Positions 9,080 through 18,069 of a stretch of 62,274 nucleotides of DNA are shown here, one piece after another (within the stretch, counting starts at the first letter, position 1; each line of letters begins with the position of its first letter). The position numbers were made by a program, and so were the translations under genes. The notes beneath the pieces were generated by a model. The model did no database searches. It was not told where the DNA came from and saw only the letters and a list, made by a program, of their open reading frames with translations. The DNA is from Caldisericales bacterium (GTDB taxonomy: Bacteria; Caldisericota; Caldisericia; JAAYUI01), in contig JAAYUI010000015.1 of assembly GCA_012517765.1 (NCBI GenBank), forward strand, positions 1-62,274, given 5' to 3'.

Positions 9080-10423
9080 TTAGTCTTCTGCCACTTCCTT
9101 GAAGCGGTAGACCCCGTGGTCCGTGTAAAAATATGCAACCTCGTATACGTTGAACAATTCACTGTGGTTTTTCAAAAAGAAACCTTTCACCCTTCCAAAT
9201 GGGGTACCTTGCATCCTGTAAACATAATATGTCACTTTTTGATTTTCTCTTATATTGCTCCATACAAATACCGGTGAGAATGTGAACAGGTTATTTTTTA
9301 CCAACATAAAAACTTTGTAACAATATAATAAAGGCAGTGCATAATTGAACCTGTCATTGAAAACTGTTGAAGATTCGAAAGTGTAGAAGTGGGGTTTGTT
9401 GCCAGTGTCTGTATCTGAAAACAGAATATTGGACACAAGTTTATCTTTGCAGACAAGGAAATCTCCTTCACAAAGGGATTTCTCCACATCTTTAAAAGGA
9501 GCTTTTTCAATATAATTGAAATGTTCATCTAGATAGTATGCGTTTGAGCCGTCTGTAAAGCACATCTTTTCTGAGTATTTATCGCCGTCAAGCGATGCTT
9601 TGGAGACGTCCCCTTTATCAGGCAGTAAAATACTTGTTTTCTGGAGAACATCATTTTTGTAAATTGTGAATAAAACCAGCTTCTGGCCATCATATTGGAC
9701 AATATTTTTGCCAATCATGAAAAATGCAGATTTTTTGGTAAATGTTTTACTGCAAAAAACCTCTCCACTGGATTTGTAAACAATTAGTGTCTTGCCTTCA
9801 TTATCTATGCACGCAAGAAAATTATCAAAATCTTCTATCGGAACTATCTTTGTCCCCTTTGTCTCAATTGAAAATTTTTGCTGAAGATCATATTGTGGCT
9901 CATTGTTAGACCTGTTGCTCAAGAAAGCTGTGATATGATTCTTGCCATTATTTTGGGTCAAAAAGTAGTATTGCCAATTGCTGGCACTAGAATTGTTTTT
10001 ATCGTAGAAATAAACAAATGATTTATCAATTACATTTCCAGGGAGCGCAATTTCTCTTGCAACTTGCTCAAGGTTTTGATCCTGATAAATCAAGATCTTG
10101 TTGCCAGACGAATAAACTGGATGAAGAATGTTTCCAAAACTGATGTATTCTGTCAAATCATTCTCCACCTCAAGCACTCCCAGATATTGTTGGTTGAACA
10201 AAAAGCTGGTATTTGGAAGTCGAGCAAAATCTTTATAGGTAAATTTTGGCTGGAAAAATTCTCTAATTTTGCTAGAAAGATTGATGTTTGTAAAAAAAAT
10301 AGGCAGACCGATCAAACCAATTCCAATCATTAATATAAACAAAAAAGTAAAAAGTAGTTCAAATAATCTTTTGAGAACGCTTTTCCACCCTGGCTGTTTT
10401 TTCTCTTCCATTTCCCCGTCCAT
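9080..10423 (-). CDS. Membrane-anchored ~450-residue paralogous family, member 1
   Basis: The 447-residue product has a charged N-terminus, one transmembrane helix (about 20-45, LLFTFLFILMIGIGLIGLPIF) and a long extracellular part rich in Tyr, Phe and Asn. It is one of four paralogues in this window, with those at 12460, 25984 and 57038. All have, in order: 'ILIYQDQNLEQVAREIALPG', then a Ser/Asn-rich loop leading into 'YYF', later 'IVQYDGQKLVLFTIYK', then 'LLPDKGDVSKAS', and a C-terminal 'YFYTDHGVYRFK'. Repeated short beta strands suggest a beta-propeller. No family name comes to mind. The gene is visibly more AT-rich than its neighbours. The start at 10423 has a GAGGTG ribosome site six bases away. 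Function unknown. Confidence 0.8.
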   Translation of the reverse strand: MDGEMEEKKQPGWKSVLKRLFELLFTFLFILMIGIGLIGLPIFFTNINLSSKIREFFQPKFTYKDFARLPNTSFLFNQQYLGVLEVENDLTEYISFGNILHPVYSSGNKILIYQDQNLEQVAREIALPGNVIDKSFVYFYDKNNSSASNWQYYFLTQNNGKNHITAFLSNRSNNEPQYDLQQKFSIETKGTKIVPIEDFDNFLACIDNEGKTLIVYKSSGEVFCSKTFTKKSAFFMIGKNIVQYDGQKLVLFTIYKNDVLQKTSILLPDKGDVSKASLDGDKYSEKMCFTDGSNAYYLDEHFNYIEKAPFKDVEKSLCEGDFLVCKDKLVSNILFSDTDTGNKPHFYTFESSTVFNDRFNYALPLLYCYKVFMLVKNNLFTFSPVFVWSNIRENQKVTYYVYRMQGTPFGRVKGFFLKNHSELFNVYEVAYFYTDHGVYRFKEVAED

Positions 10424-10498
10424 CGCGCCACCTCAAAGGGCAATATACAACAATCCAGGTTTTATAACAACAGGATTTTGCCATCCCTCCAGAAATAA

Positions 10499-10525
10499 AA
10501 AAAGCGGGGATTTGCCCCGCTTTTT
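10499..10525 (-). terminator. Terminator after the two-repeat secreted protein gene
   Basis: AAAAAGCGGGG/CCCCGCTTTTT stem with a 5-base loop, lying 20 bases beyond the stop at 10545. On the minus strand it is followed by a run of T. Confidence 0.9.
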
Positions 10526-10544
10526 CCACCAAGTCTCTTTGAAA

Positions 10545-11294
10545 TTATGGATATTTTACACTAAAACTGATCTGCTTTTCCTGCCCGCATGCCGGTTTTA
10601 TCTTGAAGCTCCAGTCCGATTTTGATTTGCCACCCTGGGATGGCTGTTTGATGGTCACGGTGATTTCAAACTTTTTCCCGGGCTGGACAGTGAAGCTTTT
10701 TCTGGAAAAACCAAGTGATGACATATTGCTTGAGAGCTGGAAATCGATTGGGGCCTCGCTGCATTTGTTTTCCACCACAAACTTGAACGAGCAGGTTTTG
10801 TTCTGGGCAACCTTGAAGCTTGCAGGCTCCTTTTCCCAGGATGTCTTGTAGGAGCAGCATTCCTCCGGGTAGTGGACATGGAATTTGACCGAATAATGCC
10901 TGCCGCAGTCGGAGGTGATCTTGAAGCTCCAGTAGACGACCTTCTGGCCAGACTGCCTCTTTGGCATTGTAATCGTGATTGTCATCTCCATAAAAGTCTC
11001 GTTTGAGTAGAAATCGGTCTTCTGGAACTGGATGTTTTTGTCTGACGTTGTAATGACAAAGTGCATTTTGTCCGGATATTCCCAGTTGGTGATCCCAAAC
11101 TTGAACGTTGCTGTTTTGCCTTCATTGACGATTGTTGTCCCCGGGTCCTTTCTCCACCAGACCTCAAACTGGCATTGTGCGTCCCCTGGGAGGTTGCTTA
11201 TTATCTCGCTTGTCCCGTCTGCTCTTGCTTGTGGTATCCATGAGGCGCCAACTGCCAGGCTGGCAATGGCCAAAAATATTGCTATTTTCTTCAT
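10545..11294 (-). CDS. Secreted protein with two tandem Cys-containing Ig-like repeats
   Basis: A 249-residue exported protein. ATG 11294 is preceded by AGGAGG and begins a clear signal peptide (MKKIAIFLAIASLAVGASWIP...); the open frame upstream of it is not coding. Two repeats of about 100 residues follow: the first starts CQFEVWWRKDPGTTIVNEG and has 'VVYWSFKITSDCG', the second starts CCSYKTSWEKEPASFKVAQ and has 'SDWSFKIKPACG'. Both have 'K-[TV]-[CA]-[ST]-F-K-F' in the second strand and 'MTITITMP'/'ITVTIKQP' later, so they come from an internal duplication of an Ig-like domain. Each has a Cys near the start and a Cys after 'WSFKI', a plausible disulfide. Monocistronic, ending at a strong terminator. 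No function can be named. Confidence 0.85.
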   Translation of the reverse strand: MKKIAIFLAIASLAVGASWIPQARADGTSEIISNLPGDAQCQFEVWWRKDPGTTIVNEGKTATFKFGITNWEYPDKMHFVITTSDKNIQFQKTDFYSNETFMEMTITITMPKRQSGQKVVYWSFKITSDCGRHYSVKFHVHYPEECCSYKTSWEKEPASFKVAQNKTCSFKFVVENKCSEAPIDFQLSSNMSSLGFSRKSFTVQPGKKFEITVTIKQPSQGGKSKSDWSFKIKPACGQEKQISFSVKYP

Positions 11295-11463
11295 CTTCTG
11301 CCTCCTTGTGTTGTTTGGTTTCTTATACGGGGTGTTTTGGCGTTTTGTCTGTTGCGCCTTCCCGTGCTTGCTCTGGCCAGATTTGTTCCCAAAAAGTTTA
11401 CTTTCCTTGCGGGCTGGGCTATCATTTTTGTAGAAAACGGCCACAAAAGCAAAGGAGCAAATA

Positions 11464-12441
11464 ATGGAAAACAGCAAGAACATATCGTGGGAAGTAAAGG
11501 TGCCACTCCTGACCAACACGGCGATACTCACCGACATGCTCAAGGGTTTTGGTCTGACCTATCTTATCGTTGTTTTGCTCATGGGTTTCATTTTCCTGCT
11601 CCAGGGCGAAACGGAAGGGTTTCTCCAGATTGTCTGGATGTTTGCGCTGATTGTTGGCGGCCTGATGGTGCTTTCTGCCCTCATCATGCTGATTGTTTTC
11701 CGGAACTCCTACCATATAAGGTATACGCTTGATTCCGAGGGCGCCCTGTTCGAAACGCTGGACAGAAGGGTAAAGATGGCAAACAGGGTCGCAATCGGCG
11801 CCGGATTTTTGGGTGGTGGCCAGGCGGCCGGTGCAGGGCTCCTTGCCAGATCGCAAGAGACAATCTATGTTCCGTGGAAAAACATCAACCAGGTACTTTA
11901 CAATGAAAAACGTGGCAGGATAACGCTTCGCAACACATGGCGCAATGTCATGATCATCTACACCGGAAAAGGCTCCTGGCAGAAGGCTGCAAATGCTGTC
12001 AGGGAGAATGTCAGGGAGGCGTCTGCAGAGAAGCCGGCAAAGAAGGGCAATGCACTTGTCAAAATGCTTCTTGCGACAGTCTTTGTTGTGGCGTGTGTCG
12101 CGGCAACATTTGCAGTGCCTTTTGAAACAGAGCTTTTTGTCAAAATCCTTGTTCTGTGTTTTGCTCTTGCCACGGTCTGGCTTTCAAGGCTGATGGCCTA
12201 CCCGGTTTTGCTTGGGCTTGCATATATGGTTTACGAAATTCTGGTGCAGGGCTTTGAGGTTTCAACGTGGACGATGGTAAGCACCTACACCTCGACCGGC
12301 TTCGGGTTCCTCTCTGGAGACGAGTGGGCCGCGCTTGTTCTGGGCTTTCTGGGCATTGCCGGGCTGGCGATATACTGCATCCTTTCTCTTACTGGAAGGA
12401 CAAGTTCAGCGCTTGAGGGCGACGAAGCCGGGGAGAACTAA
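11464..12441 (+). CDS. Multi-pass membrane protein with a cytosolic PH-like segment
   Basis: The 325-residue product has two transmembrane helices at about 30-50 and 58-80, a soluble segment at about 85-200 that resembles the bacterial PH (bPH) arrangement (YTLDSEGALFETLDRRVKMA ... IYVPWKNINQVLYNEKRGRI ... RNVMIIYTG), then five or so more helices. I do not recognise a named family. The ribosome site AAAGGAG lies ahead of the ATG. It is divergent from the secreted protein gene at 10545-11294, with 169 bases between for two promoters, and is followed after 18 bases by the second ~450-residue family gene, so the two may be cotranscribed. Confidence 0.75.
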   Translation: MENSKNISWEVKVPLLTNTAILTDMLKGFGLTYLIVVLLMGFIFLLQGETEGFLQIVWMFALIVGGLMVLSALIMLIVFRNSYHIRYTLDSEGALFETLDRRVKMANRVAIGAGFLGGGQAAGAGLLARSQETIYVPWKNINQVLYNEKRGRITLRNTWRNVMIIYTGKGSWQKAANAVRENVREASAEKPAKKGNALVKMLLATVFVVACVAATFAVPFETELFVKILVLCFALATVWLSRLMAYPVLLGLAYMVYEILVQGFEVSTWTMVSTYTSTGFGFLSGDEWAALVLGFLGIAGLAIYCILSLTGRTSSALEGDEAGEN

Positions 12442-12459
12442 TATATTATTGGAGACAAA

Positions 12460-13782
12460 ATGAAAAAAATGTCCAGGGGATTATCTTTGTTTGGGGTTAT
12501 ATTTTTGTTTTGCTCATCTTGTTCCTTTGCAAAACCATATGAGGTCAAACTTGTGTCCGATAAGAGACCTCCAGGGAAAATAATTGGTATCCTGAGTTAT
12601 GAAGGTAGATACAAAAAGGAACTCTTTTTTCCTGTAATCCTTAATGACCAAGAGGTAATAATATATAAAGATCCACTGTTGCAGCAACCAGTCAAAACAA
12701 TCAACCTGCCTGGTGAAGTTTTGTCATATTCCCTAAAAAATGATTCAACAACCACGACAGAATCTGGGGGATATCACAATAGCGAGTACGATAAAAACTA
12801 TTTAGTATTCTTGTGTCGCGGCAACACCTCTAATACAATTGTTCTATATCAGTTTGATTATTCTAATCTAAAAAAAGGTAATGTAAACGAGACAAAATCG
12901 GCCAGTTTCTCAACAAAAGCTGATAAAATAATATCAATTTCCCATGATGACAAGGATCACAAAGCTCTGCTTGTCTGCCAGTCAAATGACAATAAGTTGC
13001 TTTATCTAAGTGATCCGTGGGGGAAAACAGGGCACATAAAATCCCTTGAATCACCAATGCTTTTTGCTGACCTGAGGTACAACGAATTCGGTCCTACGTC
13101 ACCAAAAATGGTTGGGTACGATGGCAAAATTGTTTATTTTTACAAGTTTGTTGATGGCCAGTTACTTGTTGATTTTAAAATAGACCTGGGAGTGGAAGGT
13201 GATTTAACAAAGAGCGTAATCAATGATTTGAATTATCTTGAAGGATATAGTTATGATTGGTTTTTCAATCTGTATGATGGTAAAGCGGTCCATCTTATAG
13301 ACATATCCAGTAAATCAGTAATTTATTCAAGAGAGTTCCTGGATACAACTTTCACAAAACAACTTCATTACGAGTTCTATTTTGGTAGTAATGCTATGTT
13401 TTATATAAGCACTAAGCGTTTATTGGACAGCCGTTTTAATAATGCTGGAGATTTTATTGCAAGTAGATTGTTCGAGGTTGATTATATACCATTGTCGTAT
13501 GTATGGACTTCGTCGGATGTCGGTCTTTATTACTTTTGCCAATACAATCCAGATTCCACGTTGGTCTACGATATGCAGACAGTCCGGGATAACCAGAATA
13601 GATTCTTCAGAAAACATTCTTACAGGGAAATCCCTGGAAAAGTTGTAAACGTTCTGTTTCTCTCATACAAAATCTATTTCTATACAGAAGATTCTGTTTG
13701 GGAATGTGACTACATAAATTCAGAAGAAGGCCGATACGAACTTATCAAGATGGATCTTGGGCCAGAATATGAAGAAAAATAG
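12460..13782 (+). CDS. Secreted ~450-residue paralogous family, member 2
   Basis: The 440-residue product starts with a signal peptide (MKKMSRGLSLFGVIFLFCSSCSFA); the CSSC stretch leaves a lipoprotein possible. It shares the landmarks of the genes at 9080, 25984 and 57038: 'VIIYKDPLLQQPVKTINLPG', a Ser/Thr-rich loop, 'MVGYDGKIVYFYKFVDGQLL', 'DLGVEGDLTKS', 'NLYDGKAVHLID' and a C-terminal 'IYFYTEDSVWECDY'. Ribosome site TTGGAGA. Codon use is AT-rich, with many ATA, TTA and AAT codons. It ends at a strong hairpin shared with the convergent gene. Probable extracytoplasmic beta-propeller of unknown function. Confidence 0.8.
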   Translation: MKKMSRGLSLFGVIFLFCSSCSFAKPYEVKLVSDKRPPGKIIGILSYEGRYKKELFFPVILNDQEVIIYKDPLLQQPVKTINLPGEVLSYSLKNDSTTTTESGGYHNSEYDKNYLVFLCRGNTSNTIVLYQFDYSNLKKGNVNETKSASFSTKADKIISISHDDKDHKALLVCQSNDNKLLYLSDPWGKTGHIKSLESPMLFADLRYNEFGPTSPKMVGYDGKIVYFYKFVDGQLLVDFKIDLGVEGDLTKSVINDLNYLEGYSYDWFFNLYDGKAVHLIDISSKSVIYSREFLDTTFTKQLHYEFYFGSNAMFYISTKRLLDSRFNNAGDFIASRLFEVDYIPLSYVWTSSDVGLYYFCQYNPDSTLVYDMQTVRDNQNRFFRKHSYREIPGKVVNVLFLSYKIYFYTEDSVWECDYINSEEGRYELIKMDLGPEYEEK

Positions 13783-13792
13783 TTTGATAAAT

Positions 13793-13828
13793 GACAAAGC
13801 CCCTTCGGTCTACCGAAGGGGCTTTGTC
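13793..13828. terminator. Bidirectional terminator hairpin between convergent genes
   Basis: A perfect 17-bp stem, GACAAAGCCCCTTCGGT/ACCGAAGGGGCTTTGTC, with a 2-base centre lies between the stops of 12460-13782 (+) and 13846-14991 (-). T runs are short on both sides, but the stem is very stable. Confidence 0.88.
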
Positions 13829-13845
13829 CAAAAGAGAAGAGTGTT

Positions 13846-14991
13846 TTATCTTATTGTAAAGCAGAGCACCTTCCCGTCGGTGCAGGTGATGATGGTGCCG
13901 TCAGAGATTGCGATGTTTGCGTTGATCGGATAGCCGCAATCCAGCTTTGCAAGCTCCTTGCCGGTTTTTGCGTCCATGCAGTAGAGCGTCTTGTTGTCGC
14001 TGCCGAAAAACACCTTGTCGCCACAGATTGCTGGTGAGCCAAACACGTTGTCACCAACGGGTGCATTCCAGACTTCCTTGCCGTCTGCAATATTCAGGCA
14101 ATAGAAGGTGTCTAAGTCCGAGCCTGTAAAGACAAACTGGTCGTAAACGGCTGGTGCGGTCACCTTGTCGCCGCTCTTGAATGCCCACAGCTTTGCACCG
14201 GTGAGTGCATCGAAGCAGACCAGATTGGCATCGCCAACGATTGCCCAGACTTTTCCGGACGAGGCAACAACCGGGTTGACTATTCCATCATCAACCTTGC
14301 TCTCCCAGGCCAGCTCGCCAGTTTCCTGGTTGAGGCAGTACAGCTTCTGGTCCTGCGAGCCAAAATAGACCTTGCCATCCAGCAGGGCCGGTGCAGAGGC
14401 GATTCCCCTCCCGGCCTTGAAGCTCCAGTATTCATAGCCGCTGTCGGCGTTCAGGCAGTGGAAGTTGCCGCCCATGTCGCCAAAGAATGCCACTCCACCA
14501 CTGACTGCTGGTGAAGATTCGATCTTTGAGGAGAATTTTGATGTCCAGACCGGGTTTTTTGACCTAGCGCTCACACAGTAGAACTTTCCAGCTTCATCGG
14601 CAAAGTAAATCTTCTCGCCAGAGATGCACGGTGTGTTCCAGATTTTTGCATCTGCCTGGAAGCTCCATTCTTCCTTGCCTGTCGGGATGTCCAGGCAATA
14701 AAGCTTGTCGCTTGCAAAGTACACTTTTCCGTTTGACGTGACAGGCTGGCCCCTGAGAGGTTCCTTTGATTCAAATTCCCAAGCCTTCTCGATTGCCGGC
14801 TGGGCCGAGATTCCACCTGTTGCGATGCCAGTCCTTGACATGTTCCCCATCATCATTGGCCAGTCCTGGTGTGTTGCCACTTGCTTGCCAGTGTCTGTGC
14901 CACCACTATTTGCCCCATCGCCGCTTCCACAGCCTATAAGCGGGAGGGCGAGAACCATGAATAATACTGTCAAAACAGCGAATTTCTTCAT
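13846..14991 (-). CDS. Lipoprotein with a PQQ-type (BamB-like) beta-propeller
   Basis: The 381-residue product starts at ATG 14991 (AAGGAG upstream), followed by a lipoprotein signal ending ALPLIGC. The mature part has eight or so repeats of the PQQ-enzyme propeller type, with a 'G.vYf.s.d..lyclda.tG...W' pattern: KVYFASDKLYCLDIPTGKEEW, KIYFADEAGKFYCVSA, KVYFGSQDQKLYCLNQETGE, KVFFGSDNKTLYCMDAKTG. No catalytic quinoprotein residues are apparent, so it is more like BamB and other scaffolding or ligand-holding propellers. Monocistronic and convergent with 12460. It is related in repeat type to the giant partial gene at 58445. Role in the envelope unknown. Confidence 0.88.
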   Translation of the reverse strand: MKKFAVLTVLFMVLALPLIGCGSGDGANSGGTDTGKQVATHQDWPMMMGNMSRTGIATGGISAQPAIEKAWEFESKEPLRGQPVTSNGKVYFASDKLYCLDIPTGKEEWSFQADAKIWNTPCISGEKIYFADEAGKFYCVSARSKNPVWTSKFSSKIESSPAVSGGVAFFGDMGGNFHCLNADSGYEYWSFKAGRGIASAPALLDGKVYFGSQDQKLYCLNQETGELAWESKVDDGIVNPVVASSGKVWAIVGDANLVCFDALTGAKLWAFKSGDKVTAPAVYDQFVFTGSDLDTFYCLNIADGKEVWNAPVGDNVFGSPAICGDKVFFGSDNKTLYCMDAKTGKELAKLDCGYPINANIAISDGTIITCTDGKVLCFTIR

Positions 14992-15112
14992 AATGCTCCT
15001 TTCCATGGCATTTTTGACACGGAAAAACGAGATAAGTTTTTAGCTATTCCCTAGCGCTTTATGGAACAACGTTTGTCATTGTTTTGACAGTCTTGGTTTT
15101 GTGTGGGTCCAC

Positions 15113-15141
15113 TTGAACTTATCCAGTTTGGGGGATAAATT
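15113..15141 (+). promoter_or_regulatory. Promoter of the transglutaminase-like gene (possible leaderless mRNA)
   Basis: TTGAAC (15113-15118), a 17-base spacer and TAAATT (15136-15141) lie only seven bases before ATG 15149. Transcription would start at or next to the start codon. Confidence 0.5.
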
Positions 15142-15148
15142 AGGGGAG

Positions 15149-15901
15149 ATGAAGACGCTTGACTTGTTGAGTTTGCCATGGGAGGGCCCGGTTGGTTTTG
15201 GGGAGTATCTTGAGGAATCGGAGCTTTGCGACCTGTCTTCAAGGTCCGTCGTGCAGATGACCGAATCGATACTGGGCGGTGTAACAAATCCAAACGATGC
15301 CGCAAGGGTTATATACCATTTTGTCAAAGACAACCTGGTTTTCATGTTGCCGCCATCAATCTTTACCAAGGCGTCGCAGGTGCTTGCGACAGGTGGCGGG
15401 GACTCGGTTTCAAAATCCGTTTGCCTTGTCTCCATGATGAGACTTGCCAGGATACCAGCGAGGTTCAAGGTTTCCATTGCCGACAGCTCATACCTGAAAG
15501 GGCTTTATGTAGGAATCATTGAGAGATTTGTCCCGAAAACCATGGTCCATCTCAGACCGGAAATCCACCTAAAGGGCAGGTGGATAACGCTTGAGGGGGT
15601 TGTTCTGGACAGGATGTACCTGGAAAAACTCGCAACAATACTCAATGATGACGGGCCGTGTTTCAGTCTTGGGGTTGCAGACAAGAGGCCGCTCTTTGTC
15701 CTCTCAAAGGACATAGAGAACTGGGACGGTGAGAGTGACACTTTCTGCCAGTCCACATGTGTTCTTGAGGACCTTGGTGTACATACTAACGTGGAAGAGA
15801 TTTTTGCCGAACACACACCAAAGAAGGTCCAGTCACTTATTTTTTCGACAGTTGTTTCGCCCTCGATCACAAAGAACATATCGAGATTGAGAATGATATG
15901 A
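15149..15901 (+). CDS. Transglutaminase-like (cysteine protease fold) protein
   Basis: The 250-residue product has the transglutaminase-core pattern: after a GGGD turn comes 'KSVCLVSMMRLARIPARF' (Cys92), matching the 'G-x-C-x-x-x-a-x-L-x-x-x-l-l-R-x-x-G-I-P-A-R' family signature. His134 or His140 and 'GRWITLEGVVLD' (Asp154) can supply the rest of the triad. No signal peptide, so it is cytosolic. The start is uncertain: a GTG at 15101 is in frame, but ATG 15149 is supported by the promoter placed directly in front of it. The stop overlaps the next start (ATGA), so the two genes are translationally coupled. Substrate unknown. Confidence 0.72.
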   Translation: MKTLDLLSLPWEGPVGFGEYLEESELCDLSSRSVVQMTESILGGVTNPNDAARVIYHFVKDNLVFMLPPSIFTKASQVLATGGGDSVSKSVCLVSMMRLARIPARFKVSIADSSYLKGLYVGIIERFVPKTMVHLRPEIHLKGRWITLEGVVLDRMYLEKLATILNDDGPCFSLGVADKRPLFVLSKDIENWDGESDTFCQSTCVLEDLGVHTNVEEIFAEHTPKKVQSLIFSTVVSPSITKNISRLRMI

Positions 15902-16776
15902 CAAAGGGTTTCTACAGGCCCCAGGGCCAGCGCTCCATTGAAGTGGCTTCAAACCTTGGCATCCTCGTGCCGACAGTCTGGGAATTATTTGGTGACAAGG
16001 CCAAGCTTGCCAGGGCCTGGGGCGAGGATCTGGAAATTTCAACAATTGAAGGCTGTGAAGGGCAAATATGGGGCCTTGAACCAAGCTTCTCGGCTTCATG
16101 GCGCATTGAGACCCAGGAATCCAGGCAGTATGAGAGCCTGAAGGCAATTTTTGAGGGCAACCCCTGGCACCACAGGCCTGACCTCTTCGAGTTGGCCGTA
16201 CAGTTCGAATTTGGGGAGACATGCAAACTGAAATTGTCGGGGTTCGACCTGACCCACACCGGAGATGCCCCCTTGCTTTCCGCCTCATCATGGGCCTACA
16301 CAAAGATGGCCATGTTGACAAAGTTTTTTGGAAAAGAGCCTGAAAAATGTGTTTCTGGCACAAGATCAATCGAAGCCTCGACAGTCATAAAGGCAACACC
16401 AGACACCCTCAGGTCAATGCTTTTGCACGCCGATGAAGCCGTAAAATGGCTTGCCGACATGGTCCAGATTGAGGCCAGGGAGAGCGGCCAGTTCCAGATT
16501 GCATGGCAGAGGCCATGGGGCAACATTCTGCTTCACGGAGTTGTTTCTGAATTTGAAAGCGACAGGATAACGCTTGTTGCAAAGGACAATCCTTTCTCAC
16601 CAGCCTCACCGCTTTCCTTAAAGTTCTCCTTTTTCCAAGAGGGCGAAAATACAAAATTGTCAGTTGCCCTTGATGGTTTTGATGTGCAGCCCTGGGCGTC
16701 ATTCTCTGTCCTTCTATTTTCTGAGATTGCCCAAGTTTCGCTTGCAGGGCTTGGTTTGATTGTCAGTGAACAGTAG
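15898..16776 (+). CDS. SRPBCC (START-like) protein, probably two tandem domains
   Basis: The 292-residue product resembles polyketide-cyclase/START-like lipid-binding folds: 'RSIEVASNLGILVPTVWELF', then 'RSIEASTVIKATPDTLRSML' at about residue 158, each the opening strand and helix of an SRPBCC domain (signature 'v..s..I.Ap.e.vw..l.d'). It would bind a hydrophobic ligand or act as a scaffold. The start overlaps the preceding stop by four bases (ATGA), linking it to the transglutaminase-like protein. The stop lies 12 bases from the stop of the convergent PEGA gene, with no obvious terminator between. Function unknown. Confidence 0.68.
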   Translation: MTKGFYRPQGQRSIEVASNLGILVPTVWELFGDKAKLARAWGEDLEISTIEGCEGQIWGLEPSFSASWRIETQESRQYESLKAIFEGNPWHHRPDLFELAVQFEFGETCKLKLSGFDLTHTGDAPLLSASSWAYTKMAMLTKFFGKEPEKCVSGTRSIEASTVIKATPDTLRSMLLHADEAVKWLADMVQIEARESGQFQIAWQRPWGNILLHGVVSEFESDRITLVAKDNPFSPASPLSLKFSFFQEGENTKLSVALDGFDVQPWASFSVLLFSEIAQVSLAGLGLIVSEQ

Positions 16777-16788
16777 ATATTGATAAAA

Positions 16789-18069
16789 TCAGGGCTTGCC
16801 TGCCCAGACAACTACATATCTTTCCCCAAATTTCTTGATGAAGGCCGAAAGGCCCTCGCAAAACCTGTGTTCGATGTATCCATTTCCGGCATCAAGCCAT
16901 GTCCCATCTGAATCATAGAGGCCGGCATTTGCAATTTCTTCTGGTATCTCCAGCTTGTTTCCATCGGGAAGAACTGTGATTGTTTTTGATGGCCCGCTTG
17001 CAAAAGTCATTTTCAAGGCCACCGAGCCAGAGTATTTTATGGCAGTTATGCTTGTTGGGAAACGCTTAATTGGCTCAAAGAATTTTGCCTGTCCGGAAGT
17101 GGTATCAAAAACAGCAATGGAGTAGCCCGTTTCTGTGGCAAGAGCAGTTGCAACGAGGCCATTTCCAAGGAAGCAGACTGGGGAGGCCTGGTTTTTTACG
17201 TGATTGAAAACGCCAAGCCCGTACTCGCCTTTCCAGAGGGTTTTTGTTTTGGTGCCATCATCAAGGAGCAGTTTTTGCCTTCCCTGATCGTCAACGTAGG
17301 TGTAAACAATGTTTACACCCATTGATTTTCCGAGGAATCTTGCTTTTCCAGTGTAGCTTGCAATTTCTTTTGTTCCGGAGAAAAGGGTGAATTTACTGCC
17401 ATCATTTTTTGGGGTGACGGTTTCCTGTTTAATCTTGCCTGTCAATTGCTGTGGCTTTACTGATGGTTTTTTCCAGCCGTCTTCAATGAGGGAAAGCGAG
17501 ATGGCCGGGTCAGCATTCAGCCTTAAATAGACAGCCCCATATGCTTCTCCATTTTTCAGTACCACGAGACCTGAGAGATGGTTGTAGTCTCCCGGGACAC
17601 CGGAAATCCTGCACATCTTCTCCCAGTCACCCTGTATTGGTGTTGTCTCTAGATCAAGCTCTTTGCCGGTTTTGTCAGTTAATGGATCATAAACATAGAG
17701 AATACTGTTTGTCGATTTTGGGGAAGTCCTTATCCTGACTGCCTTATCTACCAGGACAGGTTTTATCGAGTCTGACTCGACCGGTTCTTTTGAGAGGCTG
17801 ATTACAAACCTGTCTCCTTGCCCTTTTTTGTACAGGATTTCTTCTTTGGCTGGCAGATATCCCGTTACTTTTGCTTCTATTTTGTGAACACCCTCTTCAA
17901 GCTCAAGCTGTGCTGGAGAGGTGTATTCCTTCCCTTCAAAGATGATTGTTCCACCCTTTGGGTTTGTCTCCACCGTGACTGCACTGCCACCACAGCCTGC
18001 AAGAAACACTGTGGCGAGGGCTATTGCCGGGAGTTTATTTAGCAAAAAACGATAAAAGTATGCTGTCAT
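16789..18069 (-). CDS. Lipoprotein with an N-terminal PEGA domain
   Basis: The 426-residue product starts at ATG 18069. The signal ends LATVFLAGC, a lipobox, so the protein is lipid-anchored. The next ~50 residues (VTVETNPKGGTIIFEGKEYT ... LEEGVHKIEAKVTGYLP) fit the PEGA domain (PF08308), a surface beta module named for its P-E-G-A motif. The remaining ~340 residues are beta-rich, with no named family. The start lies 35 bases inside the end of the upstream lipoprotein gene 18035-19075, so the two are cotranscribed. The open frame upstream of 18069 reads the coding strand of that gene in another frame. Confidence 0.8.
   Translation of the reverse strand: MTAYFYRFLLNKLPAIALATVFLAGCGGSAVTVETNPKGGTIIFEGKEYTSPAQLELEEGVHKIEAKVTGYLPAKEEILYKKGQGDRFVISLSKEPVESDSIKPVLVDKAVRIRTSPKSTNSILYVYDPLTDKTGKELDLETTPIQGDWEKMCRISGVPGDYNHLSGLVVLKNGEAYGAVYLRLNADPAISLSLIEDGWKKPSVKPQQLTGKIKQETVTPKNDGSKFTLFSGTKEIASYTGKARFLGKSMGVNIVYTYVDDQGRQKLLLDDGTKTKTLWKGEYGLGVFNHVKNQASPVCFLGNGLVATALATETGYSIAVFDTTSGQAKFFEPIKRFPTSITAIKYSGSVALKMTFASGPSKTITVLPDGNKLEIPEEIANAGLYDSDGTWLDAGNGYIEHRFCEGLSAFIKKFGERYVVVWAGKP

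Noticed and set aside
13846-14991. PQQ propeller lipoprotein as a quinoprotein dehydrogenase
   Set aside because: Only the propeller repeats are present; no cofactor or calcium ligands of the enzymes could be seen, and the length fits BamB-like scaffolds.
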